Source of the DNA: Burkholderiales bacterium
GTDB taxonomy: Bacteria > Pseudomonadota > Gammaproteobacteria > Burkholderiales > Burkholderiaceae_E
Assembly (NCBI GenBank): GCA_029977705.1
Contig: JAPOKJ010000014.1
Coordinates: 1 to 64,000 of the forward strand
Length of the DNA stretch: 64,000 nucleotides
Reading direction: 5' to 3'
Each line of letters starts with the position of its first letter. Within the stretch, counting starts at the first letter, position 1. This document shows, one piece after another, positions 55,418-63,704 of the stretch. The notes beneath the pieces were generated by a model, which was not told the DNA's origin, made no database searches, and was given only the letters and a program-made list of their open reading frames with translations. The position numbers were made by a program, and so were the translations under genes.

Positions 55418-56620
55418 ATGAACCCATCCAAACGCCATATCGCCCGCGCCGGTGCCGCCCTCAGCCTGTCCGCCCTGCTGCCCGCCGCTGCGCGTGCACA
55501 AACCGGCCCGATCCGGATCGGTGGCACGCTGGCACTGACCGGTCCGCTGGCCGCCACCGGCCTGACCCACAAGCTGGTGGGCGAGATCTATGTCGAGCAG
55601 CTCAATGCCCGCGGCGGCCTGCTCGGGCGCAAGGTCGAGTGGGTGCTCAAGGATGACCAGTCCAAGCCGGAGCTGGCCCGCACGCTGTACGAGCAGTTGA
55701 TCACCGCCGACAAGGTGGACCTGCTGATGGGGCCGTATGCCACCGGTGCCATCCTGTCGGCGATGGGCGTGGCCCAGCGCTACAACAAGGTGCTGGTGCA
55801 TCACACCTTCGGCATCCCCTCGCTGGCCAAGTACGAGATGGCTTTCCCGGCCTGGTCGCTGGGCTCGGACCCGGGCAACACGGTCCCGACCACGGTCTTC
55901 GATGCCTTCGCGTCCCTGTCCAGGCCGCCCAGGACCATCGCCATCGTCACCAGCAAGTTCCCCTCGATCCATTTCATGTCGCTCGGTGCCCGCGAGGTGG
56001 CGAAAAAGCGTGGCCTGCAGGAAGTCCTGTTCCTGGAGTGGGAATTCGGCAACCGCGACTTCGGCCCGATCGCTGCCCGCATCAAGGACGCCAAGCCCGA
56101 CCTGGTCTGGATGGGCGACATCGGACTGGAGGGCAACATGCTGCTCGACGCGATGAAGAAGATCGACTACACCCCGCCGCTGCACTTCCACACCTATCCG
56201 GCACCCGGCCCGATGACCAAGTCGGCCGATGCAAAGCATGCGGTCTCGCTGACGATCTTCGAGGAGCATGCCCCGTTCACCGATGGCACCACCGCCCGCA
56301 ACTTCGTCAAGATCTTCAACGAGCGCGCCGCCAAGGCCAACCTGCCCGACACCACGGTCGAGGTGCAGGCCGCCGCCTCGTACTCGGCCTGGCAGATCCT
56401 GGAGGCCGGCGTCGTCGGGGCCAAGAGCCTTGACGACAAGGCGATCGCCGCCTTCCTGAAGGCCAACAAGGTCGACACCATCCATGGCCAGCTGCGCTTC
56501 AACGGACTGGGCAACTATGGTGACGACCTGATGAAGGTCAAGCAGGTGCAAAACGGCAAATGGGTCGTGGTGTGGCCGCAGAAATTCGCGCCCCCGGGCA
56601 CGCGACTGCAGGCGCAGTGA
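55418..56620 (+). CDS. Liv-type ABC transporter substrate-binding protein
   Basis: A 400-residue periplasmic receptor. Signal peptide M-N-P-S-K-R-H-I-A-R-A-G-A-A-L-S-L ending A-R-A-Q; mature opening I-R-I-G-G-T-L-A-L-T-G-P-L-A and L-N-A-R-G-G-L-L-G-R-K-V, typical of peripla_BP_6. ATG at 55418 preceded by GCGAGGAGA. It is the first gene of the second Liv system here, just after a ring-cleavage dioxygenase. Confidence 0.94.
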   Translation: MNPSKRHIARAGAALSLSALLPAAARAQTGPIRIGGTLALTGPLAATGLTHKLVGEIYVEQLNARGGLLGRKVEWVLKDDQSKPELARTLYEQLITADKVDLLMGPYATGAILSAMGVAQRYNKVLVHHTFGIPSLAKYEMAFPAWSLGSDPGNTVPTTVFDAFASLSRPPRTIAIVTSKFPSIHFMSLGAREVAKKRGLQEVLFLEWEFGNRDFGPIAARIKDAKPDLVWMGDIGLEGNMLLDAMKKIDYTPPLHFHTYPAPGPMTKSADAKHAVSLTIFEEHAPFTDGTTARNFVKIFNERAAKANLPDTTVEVQAAASYSAWQILEAGVVGAKSLDDKAIAAFLKANKVDTIHGQLRFNGLGNYGDDLMKVKQVQNGKWVVVWPQKFAPPGTRLQAQ

Positions 56621-56659
56621 TCCTGCCGCCCGAATGATCGCGAACCACGCCCGCCGCCC

Positions 56660-57523
56660 ATGACGATGCCCAGCCTGAACCTGCTGCTGCAATCGGTGCT
56701 CTCGGGCATCTTCATGGGCAGCCTGTATGGCCTGATCGGCCTGGGGCTGGGCCTGACCTGGGGACTGCTGCGCCAGATCAACCTGGCGCATTTCGGCTTC
56801 GTATTCCTGTCGGCCTATTGCAGTTATCACATGGCCAGCGTGTGGAAGATCGACCCGCTGCTCACCCTGCTGATCCTGCCGCCCCTGTTCTTCGGCCTGG
56901 GCGTGATGATGCAGTGGCTGCTGGCGCGCTTTGCGATCACGCCCTTCAATTCGCTGCTGGTCACCTTCGGCGTCACGGTGATGATCGAGAGCCTGGTCCA
57001 GGGCCTTTGGACCGCCGACTTCCGGCGCCTGGAAAGCCACTACAACGACCAGAAGTTCGTCATCGCCGGCCTGTACTTTCCGGTGCCCGAACTGATCACG
57101 CTGGGCATCGCCCTGGTGCTGTGCTTCGGGGTGTGGGCGGTCATGCGCCATACCGACTGGGGCAAGGCCTTGCGGGCCATGGCCCAGGACGCCGGCATGG
57201 CCACCGCCTTCGGCATCAACCAGCGCCGCCTGTCCTTGCTGCTCGCCGGCCTGTGCGCCACGCTGGCGGCGGTGGCCGGCGTGTGCCTGGCCCTGATCTT
57301 CACCCTCACGCCCTCACAGATCTTTGCCTGGGTGGGGGTGGTGTTTGCCGCCGTGATGCTGGGCGGCCTGGGCTCGGCGCTCGGTCCGCTGGCAGCCGGC
57401 ATCCTGATCGGTGTCAGCGAAGCGGTCACCATGGCGGTGGCGGCGCCGGCCTGGGCACCGATCGTGTCCTTTTCCCTGCTGATCGTGATGCTGCTGGTCC
57501 GCCCCGACCGGCGCATCGCCTGA
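56660..57523 (+). CDS. Liv-type ABC permease (LivH family)
   Basis: A 287-residue inner-membrane permease with the LivH pattern G-L-I-G-L-G-L-G-L-T-W-G-L-L-R-Q-I-N-L-A-H near the N-terminus and G-G-L-G-S-A-L-G-P near the C-terminus. About eight helices. Partner of the fused LivM-LivG protein that follows after 25 bp. Confidence 0.93.
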   Translation: MTMPSLNLLLQSVLSGIFMGSLYGLIGLGLGLTWGLLRQINLAHFGFVFLSAYCSYHMASVWKIDPLLTLLILPPLFFGLGVMMQWLLARFAITPFNSLLVTFGVTVMIESLVQGLWTADFRRLESHYNDQKFVIAGLYFPVPELITLGIALVLCFGVWAVMRHTDWGKALRAMAQDAGMATAFGINQRRLSLLLAGLCATLAAVAGVCLALIFTLTPSQIFAWVGVVFAAVMLGGLGSALGPLAAGILIGVSEAVTMAVAAPAWAPIVSFSLLIVMLLVRPDRRIA

Positions 57524-57548
57524 TCCAAGGTCCACCGGACAGGCCCGC

Positions 57549-59381
57549 ATGCAAAAGAACCTGTGGGGCATCCTGGCCGCCGGCGCCGCCCTTGCTGCCG
57601 TGCCCTGGTTCGGCCTTCCGGCCTTCTATCAGTCGCTGCTCTACCTGATCTGTCACTGGTGCATCCTGGCCCTGTCCTGGAACATCCTGTCCGGCTATTC
57701 GGGCTATTTCTCCTTCGGCCACGGCGCCTTTTTCGGCGTCGGCGTGTATGCCGCGGCCGGGCTGTCAGCCCACCTGAACTGGCCCTTCCTGGCGACGCTG
57801 CCCGCGGCGATGCTGATCGCGGGCCTGCTCGGGGTGCTGCTCGGGGCGGTGGTATTCCGGGTCCGATCGGTGCGCGGCGAACTGTTTGCCCTGCTCACCC
57901 TGGCGGTCACCTTCGTGATTGCCACCATCGTGCTCAACACCCGCATCGACGGCGGACCCGGCATCTCGCTGGCCGGGGTGGCGATTCCGAAGCTGGGGCC
58001 CGATGCCGCCTCCTCGATCTACCTGATGGCCCTGGCCGGTGCGGTACTGACCGCCCTGGTGGCCTGCAAGGTCCACGGGGCCAAGCTCGGTCAGGGCCTG
58101 TTCGCGATTCATGACGACGAGGACGTGGCCGAGGTGATGGGGGTGCCCACGCTGCGCTACAAGCTGGTCGCGCTGGCCCTGTCATGCAGCTTTGCCGGCC
58201 TGGCCGGCGCCATCCACGCACTCTTCATCAACTATGTGACGGTGGGCGAGACCTTCAACATCACCGTGCCGCTGACCGTGGTCCTGATGAGCGTGCTCGG
58301 CGGTTCGCGCTTCTGGGCCGGGCCGATCGTCGGGGCCGTGTTCATCACGCTGTTGCTGTATGCCTTCACGGCCGGCAATTCGGCGGTGCTGGGGCGGGCG
58401 GCCTTCGGTGCGGTGCTGGTGATCGTAATCCTGTTCATGCCCGAGGGGGTGCTGGCCATGTGGCAGCGCTGGCGCGGCAAGGCGGGCGCCGCCGCAACCC
58501 GCACCGGCCAGGCGCCCACCGAGGCGCATGAAGCTGGGCATGGGGCCGGGCACGAGGCCAGGCACGAGGCGGCGCTCGTCGAGGGCGCCGAGGTCCGGAC
58601 CAGCCGCCCGGCCACCCGCCCCGTCATCGACCGCAGCAAGCCCCTGCTGCAGGCCCGCGACCTGGCCAAGTCCTTCACCGGCGTGCGCGCGCTCGATGGC
58701 GTGACGCTGTCGGTCTACCCCGGCGAGATCCTCGGCCTGCTGGGCCCCAATGGGTCCGGCAAGTCGACCTTCATCAATGTGGTCAGCGGTCATTTTCCTG
58801 CCACCTCGGGTTCGGTTCTCTTCGAGGGCCGTGAACTGACGCAACTGCCGCCCCACCGCGTGGCCCATGCCGGCATCGCCCGCACCTACCAGATTCCCCG
58901 GCCCTTTGCCCACATGACGGTGCTGCAAAATGTCGCGCTCGTGGCGATGTTCGGATTGCGCGCACCGGGCCAGGCCCAGGCCACCGAAGACGCCTGGCGC
59001 TGGCTGCACTTCACCGGCCTGGCCGACAAGGCGCACGAGCTGCCCGAGGCGCTCAACCTGCACCAGCGCAAGTTTCTTGAACTGGCCCGTGCCCTGGCCG
59101 CACGCCCGAAGCTGGTGCTGCTCGATGAAGTGCTCTCGGGCCTGACGCCGAGCGAGATCAATGAGGCCATTGCCCTGATCCGGCGCATCCGCGACCAGGG
59201 CACCACCATCGTCTTCGTCGAGCATGTGATGCATGCGGTGATGGCCCTGGTCGATCGCATCGTGGTGCTGCATCATGGCCAACTGCTGGCCGAGGGCGAG
59301 CCGCGCAGCGTGATGGCCGACCCGGCGGTGGTCAAGGCCTACCTGGGCGGCCAGCTGATCGACGGGAGTGAGCATGCTTGA
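57549..59381 (+). CDS. Fused Liv-type permease and ATPase (LivM-LivG)
   Basis: A 610-residue fusion. Residues 1-315 are a LivM-type permease (S-G-Y-S-G-Y-F-S-F-G-H-G-A-F-F-G). Residues about 318-360 form a His/Glu/Ala-rich linker with H-E-A-G-H-G-A-G-H-E-A-R-H. The rest is a LivG-type ATPase: Walker A G-P-N-G-S-G-K-S-T, signature region L-N-L-H-Q-R-K (not L-S-G-G-Q), Walker B V-L-L-D-E-V-L-S-G (not D-E-P) and switch His in V-E-H-V. The stop codon overlaps the LivF gene by 8 bp. The fusion fixes the two subunits 1:1. Confidence 0.93.
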   Translation: MQKNLWGILAAGAALAAVPWFGLPAFYQSLLYLICHWCILALSWNILSGYSGYFSFGHGAFFGVGVYAAAGLSAHLNWPFLATLPAAMLIAGLLGVLLGAVVFRVRSVRGELFALLTLAVTFVIATIVLNTRIDGGPGISLAGVAIPKLGPDAASSIYLMALAGAVLTALVACKVHGAKLGQGLFAIHDDEDVAEVMGVPTLRYKLVALALSCSFAGLAGAIHALFINYVTVGETFNITVPLTVVLMSVLGGSRFWAGPIVGAVFITLLLYAFTAGNSAVLGRAAFGAVLVIVILFMPEGVLAMWQRWRGKAGAAATRTGQAPTEAHEAGHGAGHEARHEAALVEGAEVRTSRPATRPVIDRSKPLLQARDLAKSFTGVRALDGVTLSVYPGEILGLLGPNGSGKSTFINVVSGHFPATSGSVLFEGRELTQLPPHRVAHAGIARTYQIPRPFAHMTVLQNVALVAMFGLRAPGQAQATEDAWRWLHFTGLADKAHELPEALNLHQRKFLELARALAARPKLVLLDEVLSGLTPSEINEAIALIRRIRDQGTTIVFVEHVMHAVMALVDRIVVLHHGQLLAEGEPRSVMADPAVVKAYLGGQLIDGSEHA

Positions 59382-60081
59382 GGTCCGCAACCTGCAGGTA
59401 CGCTACGGCGCCGCGCCGGCCCTGTGGGGCCTGGATCTCGATGTCGGGGATGGCGAGCTGGTCTGCGTGGTCGGCCCCAACGGCGCGGGCAAGTCGACAC
59501 TCATCAATGCCATTGCCGGCCTGCACAAGGCCCATGCCGGCCATCTGCGCTTCCAGGGACAGGACATCTTTGACCTGCCCAGCCACCGTTTCTGCGAAGC
59601 CGGCATCGCCCTGGTGCCGGAAGGCCGGCGCCTGTTCGTGCAGATGTCGGTGCTCGAGAACCTCGAACTGGGCAGCTTCATCGGCACGGCACGGGCCCGA
59701 CGCGCCGCCAGCCTCGAGGAGGTCTTGAGCCGTTTCCCGGCCCTCAAGCCCAAGCTGCAGCAGCCGGCAGGGTCGCTCTCCGGCGGCCAGCAGCAGATGG
59801 TCGCGATCGGCCGCGCACTGATGGCCCGGCCGCGCCTGCTGCTGCTCGATGAGCCCTCACTGGGGCTGGCACCGCTGATCGTCGAGGAGATGTTCCGCGT
59901 CATCCGCGACATCCATGCCCAGGGCACCGCGGTGCTGCTGGTGGAACAGAATGTCAGTGTCGCCCTGCAACTGGCCGAGCGCGCTTACGTGCTCGAGGAA
60001 GGCCGCATCGTTGCACAGGGCGCGGCCGATGAATTGCTCGGTCGGCCCGAGATCCGCAAGGCCTACCTGGGCTTGGGCTGA
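59374..60081 (+). CDS. Liv-type ABC ATP-binding protein (LivF family)
   Basis: A 235-residue ATPase, standard LivF length. Walker [10 protein letters not shown], canonical signature L-S-G-G-Q-Q-Q and Walker B L-L-L-L-D-E-P-S-L-G-L. It should be the catalytically complete partner of the fused ATPase. I chose ATG at 59374 with GGGAG 5 bp upstream, overlapping the previous gene by 8 bp; GTG at 59368 is possible. Confidence 0.93.
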   Translation: MLEVRNLQVRYGAAPALWGLDLDVGDGELVCVVGPNGAGKSTLINAIAGLHKAHAGHLRFQGQDIFDLPSHRFCEAGIALVPEGRRLFVQMSVLENLELGSFIGTARARRAASLEEVLSRFPALKPKLQQPAGSLSGGQQQMVAIGRALMARPRLLLLDEPSLGLAPLIVEEMFRVIRDIHAQGTAVLLVEQNVSVALQLAERAYVLEEGRIVAQGAADELLGRPEIRKAYLGLG

Positions 60082-60091
60082 GTGTGCAAGC

Positions 60092-60949
60092 CTACTTGAA
60101 CACCACCGTCTTGTGGCCGTTGAGCAGGATGCGGTGTTCGGCGTGCCACTTGACGGCACGGGCGAGCACCAGGCATTCGGTATCACCGCCCAGCGAGGTC
60201 AGCGTGTCGGTGTTCATGGTGTGGTCGACACGGGCCACGTCCTGCTCGATGATCGGGCCCTCATCGAGGGCAGCGGTCACGTAGTGCGCGGTGGCACCGA
60301 TCAGCTTGACGCCGCGGTCATGCGCCTGCTGGTAGGGCTTGGCGCCCTTGAAGCTGGGCAGGAAGGAGTGGTGGATGTTGATCGCCTTGCCCTCGAGCTG
60401 GCGGCACAGGTCATCGGAGAGCACCTGCATGTAGCGGGCCAGCACCAGCAGTTCCGCCCCTTCGGCGCGGAAGATCTCCAACAGGCGGCTTTCGGCCTGC
60501 GGCTTGGTCGCCGCGGTCACCGGTACATGGTGGAAGGGAATGTTGTAGGAGGCGGCGAGCTGATAGAAATCGCGATGGTTGGAGACGATCGCGCGGATGT
60601 CCAGGTTCAGCAAGCCCGAGCTGTTGCGAAACAGCAGGTGATTCAGGCATTGGCCATGCTTGCTCACCATCAGCACAGTGGGCGTCGGGCGGGCCGCATC
60701 GAACCACTGCGCCTTCATGGCAAAGCGGGCACGTACCGGCTCGAAGGCCTGGGCCATGGCATCGAGGGCCACCGCCGTACCCCCGGGCATGTCGAACTGC
60801 ACCCGCATGAAGAACAGGCCGGTGGTCTTGTCGTCGAACTGGGCGGCCTCGACGATGTTGCCGCCCTGCTCCATCAGGAAACCGGTAACGGCATGGACGA
60901 TGCCGCGCTGGTCGGGGCAGGACAGCAGAAGGATGTAGGAAGCACTCAT
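60092..60949 (-). CDS. purU: Formyltetrahydrofolate deformylase
   Basis: A 285-residue PurU. An N-terminal ACT domain (residues 1-80; S-C-P-D-Q-R-G-I-V-H-A-V) is followed by the formyltransferase-type catalytic domain with V-S-N-H-R-D, the N-I-H-H-S-F-L-P-S-F-K-G loop and D-E-G-P-I-I-E-Q. It hydrolyses 10-formyl-THF to formate and THF, balancing one-carbon pools. Its start overlaps the stop of the upstream isomerase-like gene as ATGA. Confidence 0.96.
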   Translation of the reverse strand: MSASYILLLSCPDQRGIVHAVTGFLMEQGGNIVEAAQFDDKTTGLFFMRVQFDMPGGTAVALDAMAQAFEPVRARFAMKAQWFDAARPTPTVLMVSKHGQCLNHLLFRNSSGLLNLDIRAIVSNHRDFYQLAASYNIPFHHVPVTAATKPQAESRLLEIFRAEGAELLVLARYMQVLSDDLCRQLEGKAINIHHSFLPSFKGAKPYQQAHDRGVKLIGATAHYVTAALDEGPIIEQDVARVDHTMNTDTLTSLGGDTECLVLARAVKWHAEHRILLNGHKTVVFK

Positions 60950-61611
60950 GGGCTTGATTTTCTCACGACCCCCGCCCCTACGTTGCTGGCTCCCTGCCAG
61001 GCGGCCGACTGGAAGAACGAATGGCCCGCCAGCCAGGCCTGCAGCATCGGGGTGGCATCGAAGCCCCAGAAGATCGGACTGACCGCCTCGGGGGCACCGT
61101 CCTGCGCCGGAGTCGTGACGAGGGCACTGGGCACGCCGAACAGGCCACGCGCCAGGGCCTCATCGGTATTGCGCCGGATGATGTCCTTGACCGCCGGGGC
61201 CTCGAGCGCCTCGGGACTGACGCCGTATTCAGCCAGCAGCGCGGCCCACGGTCCGGGCTCGTCCGGCAGGTGGCCTTCCTCCCAGACCCAGGCATAGAGG
61301 CGATGGATCACCGGCCGGGTGCTGCCCAGCAACGCACACAGGCGCAGCAGCGGCAGCGGGTTGAAGGGATGGCGCGGCGGCCAGGTCAGCTTGAGCCCCT
61401 CCTGGTGGGCCAGCCAGGCGATCTGCTGGTAGGTCCAGGTGCGCTTGGTCTCCATCTCGGCCGGACCCTTCTGGCCCCAGTGCCTGAGCAGGCCGGCAAA
61501 CAGGATCGGCTTGCAGTGCAGCTCGGCCTGCCCGGCAAAGTGCTCCAGGCGCGTGCTCTGCAGCCAGGCATAGGGGGAAATGAAATCGAAGTACCAGTCG
61601 AGGCGGCGCAT
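60946..61611 (-). CDS. 2-Hydroxychromene-2-carboxylate isomerase family protein
   Basis: A 221-residue DsbA-fold, GST-kappa-like protein. F-D-F-I-S-P-Y-A-W has Ser where thioredoxins have the active-site Cys, which is the isomerase signature. Further A-G-L-L-R-H-W-G-Q and G-L-F-G-V-P-S-A. In naphthalene degradation the family uses glutathione to isomerise the chromene carboxylate. Start ATG at 61611 with AGGAG. Coupled by ATGA to purU, though the reason for that pairing is not clear. Confidence 0.9.
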   Translation of the reverse strand: MRRLDWYFDFISPYAWLQSTRLEHFAGQAELHCKPILFAGLLRHWGQKGPAEMETKRTWTYQQIAWLAHQEGLKLTWPPRHPFNPLPLLRLCALLGSTRPVIHRLYAWVWEEGHLPDEPGPWAALLAEYGVSPEALEAPAVKDIIRRNTDEALARGLFGVPSALVTTPAQDGAPEAVSPIFWGFDATPMLQAWLAGHSFFQSAAWQGASNVGAGVVRKSSP

Positions 61612-61827
61612 GGGGGCTCCTGGGGGGCAGACGGCGCCGCTCGCGCGGCCGGGCGGGTAATGCCGCCAGGCCCGCCAGCAAGGGCGAGGGTCAATCCGGC
61701 GGACAGTGTAGCGGCGCCCCCGACAGGTCGCACCCGTGGCATGCTTGGGAACGGGTGTTTCGGGGGGCTGCGCAAGCCTGCCGTGTGCCCGGCATCGCAA
61801 GCGCCCCTCTGCCCACCAGGAGTTTCC

Positions 61828-62589
61828 ATGCCTGACCTTCATGCACTGTGCTGCGGCCGGCTGCGCTTTGACCGCAGCGTGTTCTTTCCGGGAGAAGCGC
61901 CCGGCGCGCTGGCCACCGTGCCGGTACCGGCCTGGCTGGTACGTCATCCCAAGGGCATCCTGCTGTTCGACACCGGCATCGAGTGCGCCGCTGCCGCCGA
62001 TCCGGTCGGCGTGCTTGGCAAGGGCATCAGCAGCACCTTTGCCATGGCTGGCGCGGCCCACGAGAACCCTGTCGACCAGCTGGCCCTGCTCGGCCTGCGG
62101 CCCGAGGACATCACCCACGTGGTCAATTCGCACCTGCACTTTGACCATTGCGGCTGCAATGCCCTGTTCACCCGGGCGCGCTTTCTGGTGCAGCGCGCCG
62201 AGATGGTGGCGGCACGCGCCGCCCCGCGCGTCTATCCGGCACGCGCCTGGGACCATGCACTGGACTATCAGCTGATCGAGGGCGAACACGATGTGTTTGG
62301 CGACGGCACGGTGCTGTTGCTGCCCACGCCCGGCCACACCCCGGGGCATCAGTCGATGCGGGTGCAGGTGGCGCGCGATGCCTGCTTCATCGCGACCGCC
62401 GATGCCTGCTACTCGGAAGAACACCTGCAGCGCGACCTGCTGCCCGGCGCGGTCTGGCAGGCGGACACGATGCGCGAGTCGATGCAGCGGCTGCGCCGGT
62501 GGGGCGAGCAGGCGGGCACCACCTTGCTGTTCGGGCACGACGCCGCGCAGTTTGCGCGGCTGGGGCCGGCGCACAAGCCGCTGCTTTGA
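61828..62589 (+). CDS. MBL-fold metallohydrolase (AHL-lactonase-like)
   Basis: A 253-residue metallo-beta-lactamase-fold hydrolase. The metal motif is S-H-L-H-F-D-H-C-G, followed by G-H-T-P-G-H-Q-S and later T-A-D-A-C-Y and F-G-H-D, giving a full dinuclear site in the order found in N-acyl homoserine lactonases. L-L-F-D-T-G-I-E precedes it. No signal peptide. CAGGAG is 6 bp before the ATG. Lactonase action is only one possibility. Confidence 0.87.
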   Translation: MPDLHALCCGRLRFDRSVFFPGEAPGALATVPVPAWLVRHPKGILLFDTGIECAAAADPVGVLGKGISSTFAMAGAAHENPVDQLALLGLRPEDITHVVNSHLHFDHCGCNALFTRARFLVQRAEMVAARAAPRVYPARAWDHALDYQLIEGEHDVFGDGTVLLLPTPGHTPGHQSMRVQVARDACFIATADACYSEEHLQRDLLPGAVWQADTMRESMQRLRRWGEQAGTTLLFGHDAAQFARLGPAHKPLL

Positions 62590-62608
62590 GGCCCGGGGCC
62601 TGAAAGCG

Positions 62609-62640
62609 AGGGATTGCGAGGCGCAGAAGGACGTTCCCTA
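62609..62640. repeat. Possible diverged arm of the palindromic element
   Basis: The last 12 bases, GGACGTTCCCTA, differ at one position from the end of the elements at 16.2 and 41.3 kb, and again the minus-strand gene's TAG stop is the end of the arm. It lies between convergent genes. The rest matches poorly, so this is weaker. Confidence 0.4.
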
Positions 62641-63693
62641 GCGACCGGCCAGCGCCGCCAGCAGGGCGGAAAGAGCCGCACTGTCCGGCTCTAAGGCTCC
62701 CTTCAGGCCGATCAGCACCAGGGCATCCGGTCCGACCAGCCTGGCCTCGCCGATGACTGCACTCAGGGGCTCCACCGCGCAGCGCTGCCCGACCTGCTGC
62801 AGCAGCAGGCGCTCCTGTGGCGCCTGCTGATCGCGCAGGAACCCCTTGGCACGCACCAGGGCAGGCTCGGCCCGGGCCATGGCCTGCAAGGCCTGGCGCA
62901 CGGCCATCAGGTCCACCGGGGCCTCGAGTTCGATCGACAGGCGATCGAAGAGCGCGTCACCGGTGGCACCGGAGGGTCCCGGCAGACTGGCCTGCGTGGA
63001 AACCAGCCCCTGCTGCAGGCGCTGCGGTACCGGCCGCCAGCGGCCATCACCGTCGGGCCGCAGCAGGCCCGCCCCGCCATGGGCAGGCGAGGGGTGACGG
63101 TCCGTCTCGCCCAGCAACCAGTCGCAGTCATAGGCCTGCCGTGACAGGGCCAGGACCGGCTTGCCCGGCACAAGCGCCTGCATCTGTGCCCCATCGATCG
63201 CAGCGGGCGCATCGGTCTTGGTCAACAGCAACCAGTCGGCCTGCTGCAATTGCTCGCGCACGGTCTCGCCGACATGGCGGTCGGCCAGTCGCTGCAGGAT
63301 GTCCGCTGCGTCGGCCAGCACCAGGATCGAGGCGATGCGGAACTGCTGGGTCAGGGTGATCGACTGCGCCAGCGGGCGGGGCAGTGCGACGCCACTGGTC
63401 TCGACCAGCAGGTGGTCGAAAGGCCGGGCACCGGGCGCCTCGCCCAGCGCGGCGATCTGGAACAAGGCCTCCATGAAATCACTGCCGATGCTGCAGCAGA
63501 CGCAGCCGCCGGCCAGGTTCATCACCGTGTCGCCCTGCGACTCGATCAGCGCCGCATCGATGTTGATGTCGCCGAAATCGTTGACCAGGATCGCGATGCG
63601 CCGTTCGCCGCGCGTGCGCAGGCAGGCATTGATGAGCGTGGTCTTGCCGGCGCCCAGGTAGCCGCCGATCACGGTGACCGGGATCGCGGGCAT
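62638..63693 (-). CDS. CobW/COG0523-family GTPase
   Basis: A 351-residue P-loop GTPase. Walker A G-G-Y-L-G-A-G-K-T-T; switch region N-D-F-G-D-I-N-I-D; the metal-binding C-x-C-C is in G-G-C-V-C-C-S; T-K-T-D supplies base recognition. A C-terminal CobW_C domain follows, with a Gly/Pro-rich insert between. The family delivers zinc or cobalt to target enzymes. The amidohydrolase gene ends 11 bp upstream on the same strand. A GTG at 63699 is an alternative start. Confidence 0.92.
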   Translation of the reverse strand: MPAIPVTVIGGYLGAGKTTLINACLRTRGERRIAILVNDFGDINIDAALIESQGDTVMNLAGGCVCCSIGSDFMEALFQIAALGEAPGARPFDHLLVETSGVALPRPLAQSITLTQQFRIASILVLADAADILQRLADRHVGETVREQLQQADWLLLTKTDAPAAIDGAQMQALVPGKPVLALSRQAYDCDWLLGETDRHPSPAHGGAGLLRPDGDGRWRPVPQRLQQGLVSTQASLPGPSGATGDALFDRLSIELEAPVDLMAVRQALQAMARAEPALVRAKGFLRDQQAPQERLLLQQVGQRCAVEPLSAVIGEARLVGPDALVLIGLKGALEPDSAALSALLAALAGR

Positions 63694-63704
63694 TTGCACC
63701 GGTG

